DNA of 64,000 nt, from the NCBI GenBank assembly GCA_037903475.1, contig JBAJFG010000002.1:310001-374000 (forward strand). Direction: 5' to 3'. Both the position numbers and the translations under genes were made by a program. The notes beneath the pieces are model-generated. The model made no database searches. It was not told where the DNA came from and was given only the letters and a program-made list of their open reading frames with translations. Below are positions 1-13,800 of the stretch, piece by piece. This DNA comes from Ancylostoma caninum. Taxonomy: Eukaryota > Nematoda > Chromadorea > Rhabditida > Ancylostomatidae. The stretch's first letter is position 1. Each line of letters starts with the position of its first letter.

Positions 1-2369
1 TATTGCCCAACCCAATACTTTTGTAGCGATGGCTTTACTCTTTCCGTTGTTATGACCGATTTCCTCCATTCCCCCTACGCATTATTTTCTAACGCGTGGA
101 GTCGACCATCTGATTCCACATAAACGAACACCTCCGACAAATCCTACTGCTTGCAGTCATGGATTAAATGCAGTTTAAGGGTTTAGGGATATCAACGACA
201 TCTGAAGAGAAACCATTATTGCCGAGAAGATAACACCAAAGCTGATCTCTTCTTTAGAGAGGTCAATTTCAGCCTTGAGGATGTTTATCGTGCTGAACGT
301 GCCCTTCAAAGATTAGTGAGACGATTATCCGCTAGAGGTTCCTCTAGGTGTAAGGAAGAATCACTGCGGATGATAATTCTTAGCAACGACTAAGTTCAGC
401 TGATCCAATTCGTAAAAGAAAAAAAAACACCCATGGGGGCTCAAAAAGAATGACCCTTCACAAAGTGCGCTCGCAACACCTCCGATAAATTTTCGCTGTA
501 ACATTAACCGATATGCCGGAATTTAGAGTAATTCTAATAATGCCAACTCTGCGGGCCTGAGACAATCGCTAACCACTTATTTTGTCTGCTTTCTTAGAAA
601 TTTCCAAAAGGTTCCATCGAAGATAACTGAGTCAAACTCAAACAAGCCGGCTTTTTACGGACTGAATTGACGAGCTCTTCTGCTCATGGTAGCATCGGTA
701 AAGGAGGAAAGGAGATATATAAACCGCTCGTTTTGCTTGAAGTTGTTTGCGAAAAACAATGGTTTTGATGCCCATGAAGAACCGCACGAACTTAGTGCCC
801 AACCCAATAATATATTTGAACGTGACAAGTGGAACAGGTGAGGGGTAAAATTAGTCTTGCCGGAACCGCAAATAAACGATGAAAGCAAACTCGTGGAGCT
901 ATGTTCTCCAAAAATGTGATATCTCGAAGGTACTTCCGACGTCCAAGCCTTGTCGAATGACGGACACGCCTTCAAATTGACAGCGAATTCGCTAGATCGC
1001 CATCAAATGAGGGAACCGCGTTCTGAGTCGGGCGATGTTCGCACGTCTGGCGGTCTTGTTACAATCGAGTTTAATCGCCACTTGAAAATCTAGTCATACT
1101 CCTCTTCGGCTGTAGAAGATGTAAAGAAGCCAACCGAGCGGCTCGTAGGAGGTTATTCTTCAAGAATATGTGCCCACTTACGAAAAACATCTTTTCCTTC
1201 GCTTTCATGGCACAATATCTAGTATTGAGTATATATTACTGTTTGGAGCGAGGAGCGAAAATTTGAGTTCAAAAAATTTATTTCGCCAATTTTTGCGTGA
1301 TTCGGTAAGGCACCGAAGCTAGCGAATTTTCTAGCTTTAATGCGTACATCGACAGGCGGTAATGGCGTAAAACCATCGAATAGGCTGGAAAACACTAAAC
1401 ATTGCCACGATTAGCCATTATGGCAGTGTAGGATAGCGATTTTACCGCAGCGGGGTCGCGCTGCTTTGCACGCTCAAGTCTGCATATTCGTCAGCTCCGT
1501 CGGCGTTCACTGCATCTGACATATACTATGTTTCAGGACAGCTTTCCCATGATAAGAACCATCCTCAACGAACCGCGTTGTAAGAAGCCTAAGCCTCGCC
1601 CCACATGACCTCAAAAAGAATTTGTTTACTTCAGAAAGATAAGACCTTCTTGTAGTGTGGTTTGTAGTGCAACCTTCGCTCCGTTGCAGTACAGCAAAAA
1701 CAGCGAGACAGGAGGACGAAAAGCGATAACATACAAACAACGTACAGAAAGAAATTGTAATCTAATGCTGCGCCGTAACTTTAGTGCTTCCTGGGGAAGC
1801 CGGCGACTGTTCGTGCGTTCTCCGACCGTCACACCATCTCTTTCAAAATAGGCCTCACTCTTTATACGCTCCCAATTTTTGGCTTTTCTTGTAGTATTGC
1901 TTTCACATGTCGCATATTACTGGAATCTTCAGGATATTATTATTCCATCATTTCTTTTCTACGTCGAGTGTCGATAGAGCTGGAGGATTCGCGGACTTGA
2001 AGGCGCAGCAGTACGACTGCTCTGCACGCTGGAATCCTACATTCCACTCTACAGTAGTGGATAAATGCGGCCATACTTAGTGTTTTTCAGGTTATTCGTT
2101 GATTTGTTGATCTTACGACGAGAAAATACCAAATGCGTACGATTAGCTATGACGAATATAGGTACACCAATGTACAGTGGCGGCCACATATTTAGCACAC
2201 CCAAAGAATTTTCTGCATATCTCAGCACTGGGATGAGCAATCAAATCCAAGCTCGAGTATGTGTTGAGGCTCTATGGGGGCTTCCTTACTGTTGCTCACC
2301 ACGAACACAGAGTCAGCTGGATCTGGATTAAAAAATAAAATGCCAATTTCGTCGGTTTTTCTCGTACTA
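1..2369. other. No recognised gene; AT-rich intergenic DNA
   Basis: I see no convincing gene here. Only short open frames occur, the longest being a 106-codon minus-strand frame at 655-975 with no recognisable domain. A stop-free coding-like stretch on the plus strand at about 227-350 ends near a weak GT donor, but it has no identifiable partner exon. Confidence 0.5.
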
Positions 2370-3288
2370 TTAGGTTGTTGCATAAGTTTCCGCTGTTTTC
2401 GCACAGGCATTTTCAAAGGCTCTTAATAAATGAACATCGATTATATTTCGCGCATATCTAGGTATATTTTAAAGCGCATGATCTAGCGAACATTCTGCAT
2501 TATGAATCATATTTCTCGTTTTTTGAAAATGTAATTCATTTCGGAGTGAACCCTTCAAGAATGCAAATTTGGTAACAGCACTTGCACGGACAATAAGTGG
2601 ACCATAACGTTGCAAGATTCTAACCAAATTTGGGGTGAGTAATCTCTAGATCATTCCTATTCTCCTGATACTTTGCCTCCACATCTTACTGTCGAGCAGC
2701 CTCGAGTAGAGGCTGCTCGACAGTAAGATGTGGATTCCCTGAATGCTTGTTACTAGCACAAATTTTTAAAAAAAATGGGAGCCGAGGTGCATGCTTTCTG
2801 CTTGTAATCACTATGAGTCTTTTTTCTCTCATTTTTTAAGCCATGTGGACGATCCTATGGGGCTCGGCTTCGAGATTCGGTTAAAATGCCTCAGCTTTTG
2901 GTGAGCCGAATAAGTGCATGTCCACTGGTGAGACGGGCAAATCCACACAGGTTCACATACCAGGAAAAATTTCACTGAGTGAGGAATTGGATCCCTCCTT
3001 GTAATATTGTGCTGGCCAGACCTTTGCCTAATAGAGTGTCCTTCTGAAATTGCAGTGAATGCACTTTTCCTCTAGAAAATTCATGTAAATCAATGTGTAA
3101 TGAAAATTGACGTTTCGTACTTCGTTGACTCCTGTGATTTAAGCTTTCTTCGCATAATTTTCACTGTACCGCCAAAATCTGTGGGAAATGCTGATGTAAT
3201 ATATTTACTGCTAAGGGAAATCACAGGTTTGAGCCGAAATCTTGGAATGCTCACCTCCAAAACGGCCATTATTAGTGGGACAACCTAA
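2370..3288. mobile_element. Mariner-like remnant with TA target duplication (tentative)
   Basis: The left end begins TTAGGTTGTTGCATAAG after a TA. The right end, read on the minus strand, begins TTAGGTTGTCCCACTAAT and is followed by TA. The first nine bases match and the next twenty agree only partly, so the two ends may belong to one eroded mariner or to two different elements. TTAGGTTG is a typical mariner terminal sequence. No transposase frame was recognised in the 919 bp. A perfect 26-bp hairpin lies inside it. Confidence 0.4.
2678..2734. repeat. Perfect 26-bp inverted repeat (hairpin)
   Basis: The left arm at 2678-2703 and right arm at 2709-2734 are perfect reverse complements separated by the 5-base loop GAGTA. 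The arm core is CTTACTGTCGAGCAGCCTC. It lies inside the tentative mariner-like remnant. Confidence 0.9.
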
Positions 3289-3539
3289 TAATAATTGGTC
3301 TGTTCCTGCAGTGATTTTGCCAACAATTAGGCACTGTTGTGGCCTCCCCCATCATCTGCAGATAGTGTTACTTCTTAGAGGTTCCAGGAAGTTTCAACAG
3401 CAGTTACATCGCGAGGTCAAAGCTTATTTTGTCGCCCCGCGAGGTGCGTTCGCCCCTCAAAGGCTGTGATTTGGGGAGAATTGGTTTGCATTTATCAAAC
3501 CTAGGATGACAGCTCAATCTGAGCGCAGGGCGTGTTCCT

Positions 3540-4165
3540 GTTGTAAACTTGGTAAGTGGATGCTTACCCAAGCTCATCCAAAAATATTCCCGAACGCGTA
3601 TCTACTTTCCGCGGCCATGCTTTGTGGACGCAGTGGTCCAGATGTGCGCCGCACCCGCACTCATCTCGTATGACAGCTTATTGCACTGGGCCACGGTTTT
3701 ACGCGGGCCTCAGCAGGCCTGACGAGTCTCGCAGAGCTCGCCTTGCCTCCACCGAAGAGACACGACTAAGCTCTGATGTTCAACACTGGCTTATAGACGC
3801 CTCCCATGGGCGGCGCGCCATGGCACGCGGGTAGAACGCAGGACATGAGGGGCTGAACGCAGGTTGAACGACCCCACAGAGCAACTAGCCCTCTTCAACG
3901 CAGACGAGAAATGGGGTGTGCTGTTCGCAGCAGTCAGAATGCAGCAGTCTTATGCATGCAGCAACGTCTGCCTTCCAGTTTTTTTTTTTTTTTTTTTTGG
4001 GGGGGGGGGGGGGCTGCAGGTTTTGCTGTGTTTTCCTTATCCAGTTACCAGAGTTGCTCGTTATTCTGTTGTTTTGTTTCGCCGACCTGCACGTGGACTA
4101 TTCTGTATATTTCTATATTTCAGTCCTATAATTAGAGCACCTAAAGTGCATTGGATAATATAAAA
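3540..4165 (+). mobile_element. GC-rich block ending in a retroposon-like 3' tail
   Basis: A GC-rich stretch (about 3540-3980) is followed by a run of T then G (about 3980-4013) and a tail at about 4105-4160 containing CCTATAATTAGAGCACCTAA and a short GCACC/GGTGC-type stem. The same tail recurs at about 56258-56330 followed by an (AAAT)n run, which suggests the 3' end of a dispersed retroposon (SINE or LINE tail). No tRNA-like promoter or protein was identified. The homopolymer run could also be an assembly-error site. Confidence 0.35.
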
Positions 4166-4271
4166 AAACTAGACGTACTCTTTGTTGATAGTACTATTTT
4201 TTTTTTTTGCAAATGAACCCGTCATGGTGAACGTTTGCAACTTCATAAGAGATGTCTTTATCCTATGGAGG

Positions 4272-4360
4272 AAAGTTTTTTGGCGGAGGTTATAGGCTAC
4301 TTTTGACTTGCTCGTGTCGATCAAGTCAAACGTAGCCTATAACCTCCGCCAAAAAACTTT
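4272..4360. repeat. 39-bp inverted repeat, one mismatch
   Basis: The arms at 4272-4310 and 4322-4360 are reverse complements with a single mismatch around an 11-base spacer. The arms contain GGCGGAGGTTATAGGCTAC. A partial copy of the same motif (GGCGGAGGTTATAGGTTAC) occurs near 5438, so the arm is part of a local repeat family. Confidence 0.85.
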
Positions 4361-4370
4361 GAGTCGGTGG

Positions 4371-4870
4371 GAACACGTCTACTATGGTTGTTCCACACGT
4401 TGAGTACGAAAATGACAACCATTTTGGGTGGCAGTATCGATTTACTATCTATCGATTTTTTTTCCATTTCCGCTCGGGGACCAGCACCGACGTGTCAACT
4501 GTAGTTCCCCGGTTCCACGGATATAATAAACATTTTGCTCGAGATATTGACTTATCGATTTTATTGATTTTTTTCAATTCCTGCCCGTGAGGCGGTGGAG
4601 ACATGCCCACTTGAGTTCAAATACGACAATCGTTTAGGACGAGTTATTGATTTATTGACTTTATCTATTTTTCCCGTTTTCACTTCTCTGGTTTCTCTGT
4701 ATGCTGAAAACGAATATGACAAGCACTTTGCACGGAATATTGATTTATTGATTTTATCGATTCTCTATCTTTCTACCACATAGGATGTTGAGGACATGTC
4801 TGCTGGGGTTCCTCAATACGCTGAATATGTAAATATATGACAATTATTTTGCACGAATACATGTGTTTAG
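4371..4870. repeat. Diverged tandem array, about 100-115-bp units
   Basis: Repeated, diverged blocks share GAGGACATGTCTGCTGGGGT-like and TATTGATTTTATCGATTTT-like segments. Units begin near 4371, 4486, 4590, 4690 and 4790. The array resumes at 5470-5850, so it seems to have been split by other sequence including a MITE. The short open frames here follow the repeat and are not taken as genes. Confidence 0.55.
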
Positions 4871-5063
4871 TGTTATCAAAATAACTTTCCTGACTTGTCG
4901 CTCACGGGTCGATGAAAGAAATTCACTTGAGCTGTACTAACACGATGATCACCATAACTATGGACATTTAAAAGAAACTATCGGCATTAGAAACTGTCCA
5001 CAACAGTCTGAAGTAGCTGGGGTAGAAAAAAACACTCGAGCGAAGCTGGATATACTGTCTAGT

Positions 5064-5333
5064 CAGTGGCGGACGCCGGAGAGAGGGCGGGGGGCGCTCC
5101 CCCCCGAGAATGGGTCGCCAAATTTTCGAAATTACTTTACAATACAAATGAAAACCTTGTATCAGTTTATCTTCATTTGTTTTTTGTTATTATTTTCAAT
5201 ATAACCTTTGTTAATTGTTCATTATTAAAATTAGTATTTTTTATTAATTTTATTTTCTGTCTGGGTCTCCAAAACGGCGGAGACCCCAATTTCCCCCCCC
5301 CCCCCTCCCGCTCACTTTCTGCGTCCGCCACTG
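5064..5333. mobile_element. hAT-type MITE, 270 bp, with 8-bp target duplication
   Basis: It has perfect 13-bp terminal inverted repeats CAGTGGCGGACGC / GCGTCCGCCACTG. The flanks 5056-5063 (TGTCTAGT) and 5334-5341 (CGTCTAGT) agree at 7 of 8 positions. CAGNG-type ends and 8-bp duplications are typical of the hAT superfamily. The interior is AT-rich with poly-C near the right end and no coding potential. A related, left-truncated copy lies at about 41690-41925. Confidence 0.7.
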
Positions 5334-5469
5334 CGTCTAGTATGCGTATCAAAGTGTGTGTGTTTTTTTTTGCTTATAGAAACCGCGGAGAGTGAACCGA
5401 TGCGGACAATTTTTGCATGTAGACCCTACATGGGCCGGCGGAGGTTATAGGTTACTTCACACCCGCGAC

Positions 5470-5850
5470 TATTGATCAGCTTATTGATTATATCGACTTT
5501 ATCGATTTCTCACTATATTTGTTCGAAAGCCGGTGAGGACATATCTGCTAGTGTTCATCGATAAGCTGAACACGAATATGACAACCATCTCTAGCGGCTG
5601 CATCGATTTATTGAATTTATCGATTTTCTCTAATTTTCGCTTGGTGACTGACAAGGACATGTACACTGTGGTCCCCCAGTACACTGAAAACGAAGGTCAC
5701 AATCGCTTTGCACGAAATATAGACTTATCGATTTTATTGATTTTTGCATTTCTACCCCACGCGGCGCTGAGGACATCTCTGCTGGGGTTCCTCAGTATGA
5801 ATACGACAATTATTTCGCAGGAATACATCGACTCAGCACCATCGAAATGA
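5470..5850. repeat. Second block of the diverged tandem array
   Basis: Three further diverged units start near 5530, 5650 and 5765 and carry the GAGGACAT...CTGCTGG and TATCGATTTTATTGATTTTT-like segments found at 4371-4870. Confidence 0.5.
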
Positions 5851-7818
5851 CTTTGTTGACTTTTCGCTTACAAGTTGGTGCAAAAAGTTCAGCTGAGATT
5901 TACTAATTTGCCGACCATCAAAATTATAGTCCTTTTTGATAAAATTATCGGCAATAGCAATTGTTCTCAGTAGCGTGAAGTAGCCGGGGTAGTAAAACAC
6001 CCGAGCGAAGCCAGGCATGCCGTCTAGTACTCCACATGCGTAAAAGCAGTGTGAAAACAAGTAATTAGGACGAAAAAAATTTTACCTCTAAAACTACATC
6101 ATGGCACTGCTTTTTTATCCGAGGACACCGAATGAGTGCAGGAGAAATTAGGAAATATTTCATAATTTATATTAGCAGTGCTATTACTGTAATTCTCGGC
6201 GCTTCTCTTATCACTCTTTGAACTATGCAGTTGGCCTGTCCATACTGACGTTTCATCTTCAGGAAGTGGATAGTTCTGCATCATGAAATTGATGAATCAG
6301 TTCTGTCTTATGCCCATTTTACTTCGCTCTTTTCATACGTTATGGTGTTCACAGAGCTTCCTCACGGTATTCACAAAGCTTGCTTAAATTCTCCACTCAC
6401 TTTGCAGACGCCTCCTTCAGCGCGGCAACTGGCCTGACTCCACGGTCGCTGTCAACGTCGCCAGGATCCTCCCCAACGATGACGGCTACTAACGGCCGAC
6501 GTGACACGTTGGACAGCATCAAGTGTGCCTTTTTAGTTCATGTTATAGTAAAGTTACTCCAGCTAGCGCTACAGCCGTGCCATTACAAAAGTTCCCCGAT
6601 ATACGAAATTTAGCCCTTGAAAAAACAGTCGAACCTACTTACTAGTTTCCATGAAGAGTAATAGTCCTGAGACTACGCACATAAAACCCTAGAATATTTC
6701 ACAATTACAATGAGGGGACTTATTGTCAGTCACTTAACGGCAAATTCGATGCCGCCTTGGAATGCGAAACCGTGATAGCCACGGCGTTAATCAGAAGCTG
6801 ATAAGAGCCACAATGACGACAACATGGGTGCAGATGTTTGAGCCGCTTCGAACCTACACCTGAGAATAGATATGCGCAATCCCACGGTCCTTACGAGGTG
6901 CAAAACATGCGTTAGCTTTCGGAAGAGTCACATACTGCTCATTAAACGCAGCTGCAATTGGATGGTTATGATGTGGTTTTTTGCATTTTGATTTTTCTTT
7001 GTCGTTCCTAGGTGTTCTACGCCTGTACTATCTATCTTGCGTTTTTAAAGGAACACTAAACAAAAAGCACATTCACATGCATAAGAGAATGCAAGGAACT
7101 CCAGACTTCGTACGGCCCTGGATAGCTGCCGTTCTCGGTACCAGTAGCTCCGTGAGATACAAAAACCTCGCAAAATAAATAAAAAATTCGCACCATCTTA
7201 TTATTCATTCCTCACTTGCAAGATTATATTTTAAATTCCCGATAACTTACGTCTAATTTTAGTTTTCACCGTCTCTACCGCCGAAGTCCGGGTATTGGTT
7301 CCGTTTTTGGTGAAGACCGCGTTTTTCTATCCACGCCCCACCCACTAATAAATACATGTGTTAATCAACCGATATGAAGTACACATCGTGGGAGATTTGG
7401 AAGATTGCTTACGTAAATTTGTTTAGAATCATTTCTTTTTCGGGAGACGCTTTAGGTTAATATCTGAAGAATTAGTACTTTCTACTTACTGTCATATATT
7501 TGGTATACATTGTCCCACTAAAACTTGAGAGAGAACTCTTTTCCATCCAAAATCTCTTCGATCGCGGTGAAAGTATTCACCACAACATTTTCATTAGTAC
7601 CTGAACTTAATTGGCAGCAGCGTGAAGACACTTACGAAGGGTGATGTTGTACTTTTCAAATAAAGACATTTGTGATGTTCCATTAACTTAATTCTCCAAG
7701 ATAAATCCATGCCAGCGAAGGAAGTGTCAAAATGCTTCTGTGAGACATGCGGAAATATACAAGATTCAGTTGATGTCACGGCTGGAAATGGGGCTGAACA
7801 ACACAAAATGCCGGAGAA
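5851..7818. other. Intergenic stretch upstream of the transporter gene
   Basis: No gene, RNA or recognisable transposon was found. Frames here are under 80 codons and lack recognisable motifs. The promoter and any trans-splice acceptor of the downstream gene should lie at the right end, but no specific site can be defended. Confidence 0.5.
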
Positions 7819-10800
7819 ATGTGGATTGATTCTAGTGCTTGGGTGACAGCAGTGCCGCTGAACTCCGGAAGAACGTCCAAAAGGTCTACCTTCTCCAAGA
7901 AAACTACAGTGAAAAGCATATCGGAGTCAGTAGCCGAAAAACCCAAAGAGTAAGTTGAAGAGGTGCATCAGCTGATTACGGCACAATGTGTAGCTGGTTA
8001 GTTATTCCAGGGAGGAAGCTGAAACACCATGGAAATCTATTTACCTACTGACTGCCATCTGCATGTTCTGTGGGGTGCAATTCTCGATATTCTTTCCGAC
8101 GTTGTGGCCTTTCTTAAACAAGGTGAGCAGCAACTGAAGGCTTCATCCACAAATCCTTTTTCTGATCACCCTTCTCGAGCAGGTCTCATGACTTTGACAG
8201 GCGAAATCTTCACTCAAAAATTCATGTTTCCAAGGATGTTTTGTCATTCGGGATATATCGATTTTTCGTTAGCTTTTGTGCATTTTGTAATAAACCAAGT
8301 GGGCAGAGATCGCTCCCCTTTTCCTATAGTTTCTCCGTCGTATTTTCTTATATCTCCGCATCAAAACTAACAAGGAAGCAGGACATTGGCGTGTTCCCGC
8401 AGTGAAATTGAAAGCGTTAAGATTGCTGCCATACTCCCCGCGGAGAATAGAGATTCTTCCGCTGCTCCACGGTGACAGTTGTTTTGATATGCATTGATTA
8501 TGATTTGACGACATCGAGGACAGCGCCAGCAAGCACCGCACCGACAGCAAAGGGTACACTCCTCAAAGAGTGCAGAGGCGAAACATTCGCAATCATTAAT
8601 GAAGTGGTGGAAAAATCCCCTGATGGGGTGGAATTAAAACCTCGCTGTGCAACAGTCCATATGGTAATTCCCGCCTGTCTAATGAAATAGCTGTTTTCTA
8701 CCCCCAAAACGTCCTCTTTGCGAGGAGGCTAAAATCTTTCAGGGAACTTTAGAGAAAACTGCCTCAGCTTTTCATGCACTTACCACCTTTGGATATTATT
8801 GCCATTGTGATGACTAAGTGATAGAATATTTCCTAGGTGGATCCCACTGCTTCTGAGACATTCTTTGGTATCATTACGGCGGCTTTCTCTGTTGGTCAAG
8901 GCTTGGCGTCACCCCTTTTTGGGTTTTGGATGAATCGTTCAAAGTCTGGTGAGTGGGAGGTTACGGTAATTCTTTTTCTTCTCACTTGAACGCACAATGT
9001 GTTCTGACAGTCCGGCAACCTATGATCTGTGGCATTCTTGTAATGATAATATCGAATATTATATTCTGCTTTGTGGAGGCTTTCAAGGAAAAGGAGAGGC
9101 GATGGGTGATGATGGTAGCTCGGTGAGTCTAGGCTCAATATCATTTCAAGCATAGCTTTTATTAATTACAAAAAATATGCTGAGAGTATCGACGAATCCC
9201 TGAACTGGATGATCAACTCCCGCTTACAGGTTTTTCATTGGACTCGGGGCAGGAACGGTTGGCGTAATGCGAGCCTATGCCTCGACTGCCAGTAACCTGA
9301 AGGACCGTGCTCGCGCCATCACGTTCATCCAGGCCAGCTATGTCATAGGTATGACTATCGGACCCGGCGTACCGGTGAGGTTAAAAACTTTTCTATCACA
9401 AAGTTGTTAGGTATTTGGACACAAATGCATTAAGAAATTCGCAAAAATGGCCTTAGTGTTAATCCTTCAATAATATGCCTGGCTGAAATGGGTTATTCAC
9501 GAGCGAGTAACTATGCGAGACTCCAACGGTTCATTTATTGCACGTGCAAGGCACATGAATTGTGGACAAAACAAAAAAAAAGACGAACGGACACAACCAA
9601 CGCACCGGAGAAAAAAAGAGCAAAAATTTAAGAGCATGGGTAAACAGAAATGACACCCATAACCTGGAGGTGGTGATATTTAGAAACTAACGTGAGTGGA
9701 CATATTACCAATAGATGGTGTTAAGTAATTTGGCATACTCAAGTCCTGCTCTATAGGTAAAGAAATGTCTTTTATGAGATGATTTGGCTTTAGCCAAGAA
9801 AAGCTTGCTTTTGCTACCCCTTGTTACAGAAGGCACTAGAGTGAAAAATTTATTACTGTTGAGACCGAGTTTACCCGTGATTATTTTCCTAATCGTGGTG
9901 AGATCTATTTTGCGCCGTCTTTCAAGAAGAGAATCCAGGTTGAGCATTTTATTCCTGATAATACCTCTAGGAATGGCATTGTAATCAAAGCCAAGCGCAC
10001 GCACAAACATTTCCTTGTGAAGTTATTCTGAACGCTCTCAAGTTTCAATATGTCTTTCCTTTTATGGAGAGAGAAGACCACCGTGCCATATTCAAGTAAA
10101 GGTCTAATGTAGGTTTTATAAGCTTTAATCAACACAATGGGATCCTTCGTGAGCAGCGCCCTAAACAGCTGATTAAGTCGACGTTCAGCTCTATTGGCTA
10201 ACTCAGTACAATGCGAGGAGAAACATAAATCCTTATTAATCAAAAAACCCAGATCACGAACTTCATTTGTTGTCATGAGTAAGAAGTGATCAATAAAATA
10301 GCTCTTTTTCTGGTTGCCTTTTCCTAAATGAAGCACGGAGGATTTATGTGCCGATAGTGGCAGAAACCATGACTTCGACCAGTTATAAACGACATCAATA
10401 GCTTGTTGGAGGCGATCATCACTAGCATTAGCGTCGAAGATGCTATAGATCTTCATGTCATCTGCAAAAACTTTACAAGAAACTCCCGCATCAGAAACTA
10501 CGCGAGGTAACTCGTATGTGTATACGTTGAATAGTATCGGAGACAAAACGCAACCCTGGGGAACCCCACTGGGTGCTTCTTTTACATTTGAAAATACCGC
10601 GTTTAGGCGAACTTGAAATGTACGATTGAACAGATAATTCTCAATCCAGCGCAATATCCTTGGATGAATACCCACGTGTTCTAACTTTAGTAACAACAAA
10701 TTATGTGGAACCCTATCAAAGGCTTTAGCAAAATCAAAATAAACTACATCAATGTTTTTCATCTCATCCCGTGCTGAAGTCCAGTCATTCAGAGTGTCAA

Positions 10801-13800
10801 GCATTTGTGTTACCGTTGAACGATTTTTTCGAAAACCGTGCTGGTCGGGGGAGAACACCTCGTTATTATCCAAATGTTCAACAATAGTTTTCTTTAGTAT
10901 CTTTTCAAAAATTCTGCATAACATAGACGTGATACTAATTGGCCTATAGTTGGGAGGATTACTGTAAGGTGGTTTCTTTCTAAGAGGTGTAACATAGGAA
11001 TGCTTCCACTTTACTGGGACCTCAGCTCGGAATAAACTTAGGTTGAAAATATACTCCAACGGCTGAGCGATGGCAGAAGCGACTTTCTTGATGAACACGA
11101 AGGGTATTCCATCAGGAGTCAAAGAGAAATTACTAGGTTGCTTTGGGATCATCTCGAAAATTTCATAGTTTTTAAACCAAAGAGAGTCATGCATTTGTCT
11201 ATAGGTGCCGTATAGAACTCCTGATAAAGGTGTTCCATCTTTCGTGTAAACTTGTTCAAAAGTTTCGGCAAGCAACTCAGCTTTATCCTCGAGTGTCACT
11301 ACATTAGATCCATCTATTTTAGAAAGAGTAGGAACGCTACTACTACATTTGAGTTTTGTCTTTATTAACTTGAACAAGGAGGTTTTGTTATTGGATTCAA
11401 TAACTTTTCTTTCTACCATGCGATCAAATCTGTACAACATTGAATCGAACCTTCTTGACACCACCCTATAATTAGACCAATCAGAAGGACTTTGGCTAAG
11501 TGTGGCTCTTTCAAAGGCTCTAGTCTTTGAAAGGAAGGCAGTATGAAGATAGGATGGAAAGCCCCGTTTGTGGCCTCCGACATGAGTAAAAGGAACGAAT
11601 TGTTCAATGCAGTGATTCAGAATGAAGATGAACATCTCATACATATCATTCACATTAGAAACTGTGTTAAAGGAGCCGAGCCAGTCAATTCCGTTGAGGT
11701 ACGTATTGATGAGATTATAATCTGCGTTATTGAAATCGCGCTTCAGAAAGAATTTACTGGGTGGAACTGATATTTTGAGTCTGAATTCGATAGTAGAATG
11801 ATCACTATTTCCAACTGGTGAAACAACTCGAACATCATCCACGAGTTGTGTTTGATTGCAAGAAAGGAGATCTAAAATGTGGTTGCCTCTAGTGGAATAT
11901 TTGACAAGTTGGTCAAAGTCATGGTTGGCTAAAAATTCGGAAAATCGTTTACTGAGTGAGGAGGATGGGGTAGCACCGTCCTTCCATTGAGCGTCAGGGA
12001 AATTGAAATCTCCCACAAGAATGCACGGGAAATCTGAGGAGGCGAGATCACTTATACATTTGATTAACTGTTCAGTTTTACCAGAATTGCACGCGGGGGC
12101 CCTATATGCAAGTATGATTCGTACATTCCCTTGAAGTGTGTGTAAGTCACAAGAGATAATTTCATATCCGTCACAGACTGTTTCTTGGAAAACTAAACTA
12201 GGCAAAAGAGTCCTTTTTACAAGCATAGCAACACCACCCCCTCTTCTTTTGGGACGATCACATCTAAAGCTTTCGTAGGAGGAGCAAATCTCCCCTAGTA
12301 GATCACTCACATCAATATTAGACTTCATCCATGTTTCACAAAGAGGTTCAGACCCGCTCGCACACCTTACAGCACAGGATTGCGCGAGAATGAGAACGAA
12401 GATATAAATCCAATATGCGGATGCGCAGACAACAAGAATGTCAGGACGCATGTAGTGTGAGTGGGTCCAGACCAACTGCAGTAGAAGGCACGGCTTATGA
12501 CCGCTCGTTATCTGACTGAACGTATACAACTAGAGCTATGGAATTACGAGCAGATACTAACATTCAAAGCTTGGGTTGCTATCACTGGCATTTGCAAGGA
12601 AGGGAGTATTATAGGATTAGTCACTTATTTATTCATTCACTCATTTAATGTGCTCTAGGTGCGCTCATGTCGAAAACAGGTGAAAGAAAAGAGTTTTGGA
12701 AACCAAAGAATTGCAGAATTATCCAAAACAACATCATACAAAATAATCGAAACCAAAAAGACTATAGGATATGAAAAAATTCAAACATTTTCCTATCAAA
12801 CTTCGAGAACTAAAACTTAAGACGAACCTTGAGTAGCCTGGAGTGCTCATCAGTCCTCTAACACAGTATAATTCATGAGTAACATATCATATAGTAGCAC
12901 AGGTACAAATTCCACATTAGCTCACTTTAACTCCTTTTTATTATTTTTCAACACTTTTTACGAATTAAACTCGAAATTCTTTTAACAACGTTGTTTCTGG
13001 AATTCCGACCAGTTTTTGACGAACATATACATTTACCTCATATACTGTCCCCCACCCAAACCTCTCCCGTCTGAAATCGCTACTAATCGCTGTAAATAGG
13101 GACTGTCAGCGGTCCGGACCCACGCGCACGCGGCCCCTGACTTGTGCCTCGACCAGGGGAACATCGGTATGTACTACCATAGGTGCAGGTGCACTTTCAC
13201 CATTTTTCGAGAATATTAGAACAGAAGGGATTAGCAGAGTCATAGCAGGTCCACAGCTGAGCGGTGTATCGCATAGGCATCGCAACGATTTGGCAGCGAT
13301 TATGGTTGTGGTTCCGCTAAGGCTAAGGGAATCGCTACGAATGAGAAGCGAGTTATGAGTCGATTCAGCCATTAAGACTGCTTTAGCGAGTGATTATGCC
13401 AGTATTTTTGAACTTTCTCAAAACATTTGAGCAGATTCGCTGCGATACTCGCGACTCCATCCAGGATGCCCTTATCCTTGCCTAGCCGATGGAGATCGCG
13501 GGGGACGTATTCAAGGCAGCAGCCACGATAATCTTCATGTCAGATATTTTGAATGTTATGGAGTCTGGACGATAGTCCCAGTAATTCTACGCAAGTTGCA
13601 CCGCCGAAGGCATCAGCGTTCCCAAGATATAACAAGTTAGACTTGGTATCCGGGTATCCGCGGGGTGAGATGTGGCGCGATCCGGATCAGCTGATTTCTG
13701 CCGCAGTCACTCAGTTTTCCTAAGACAACGCTTGCTTTCCATGCTCATTTCGAGAATTTTTACATCGTAGTGTTCTGTTTACCCCATTTACGCTCTTTCG

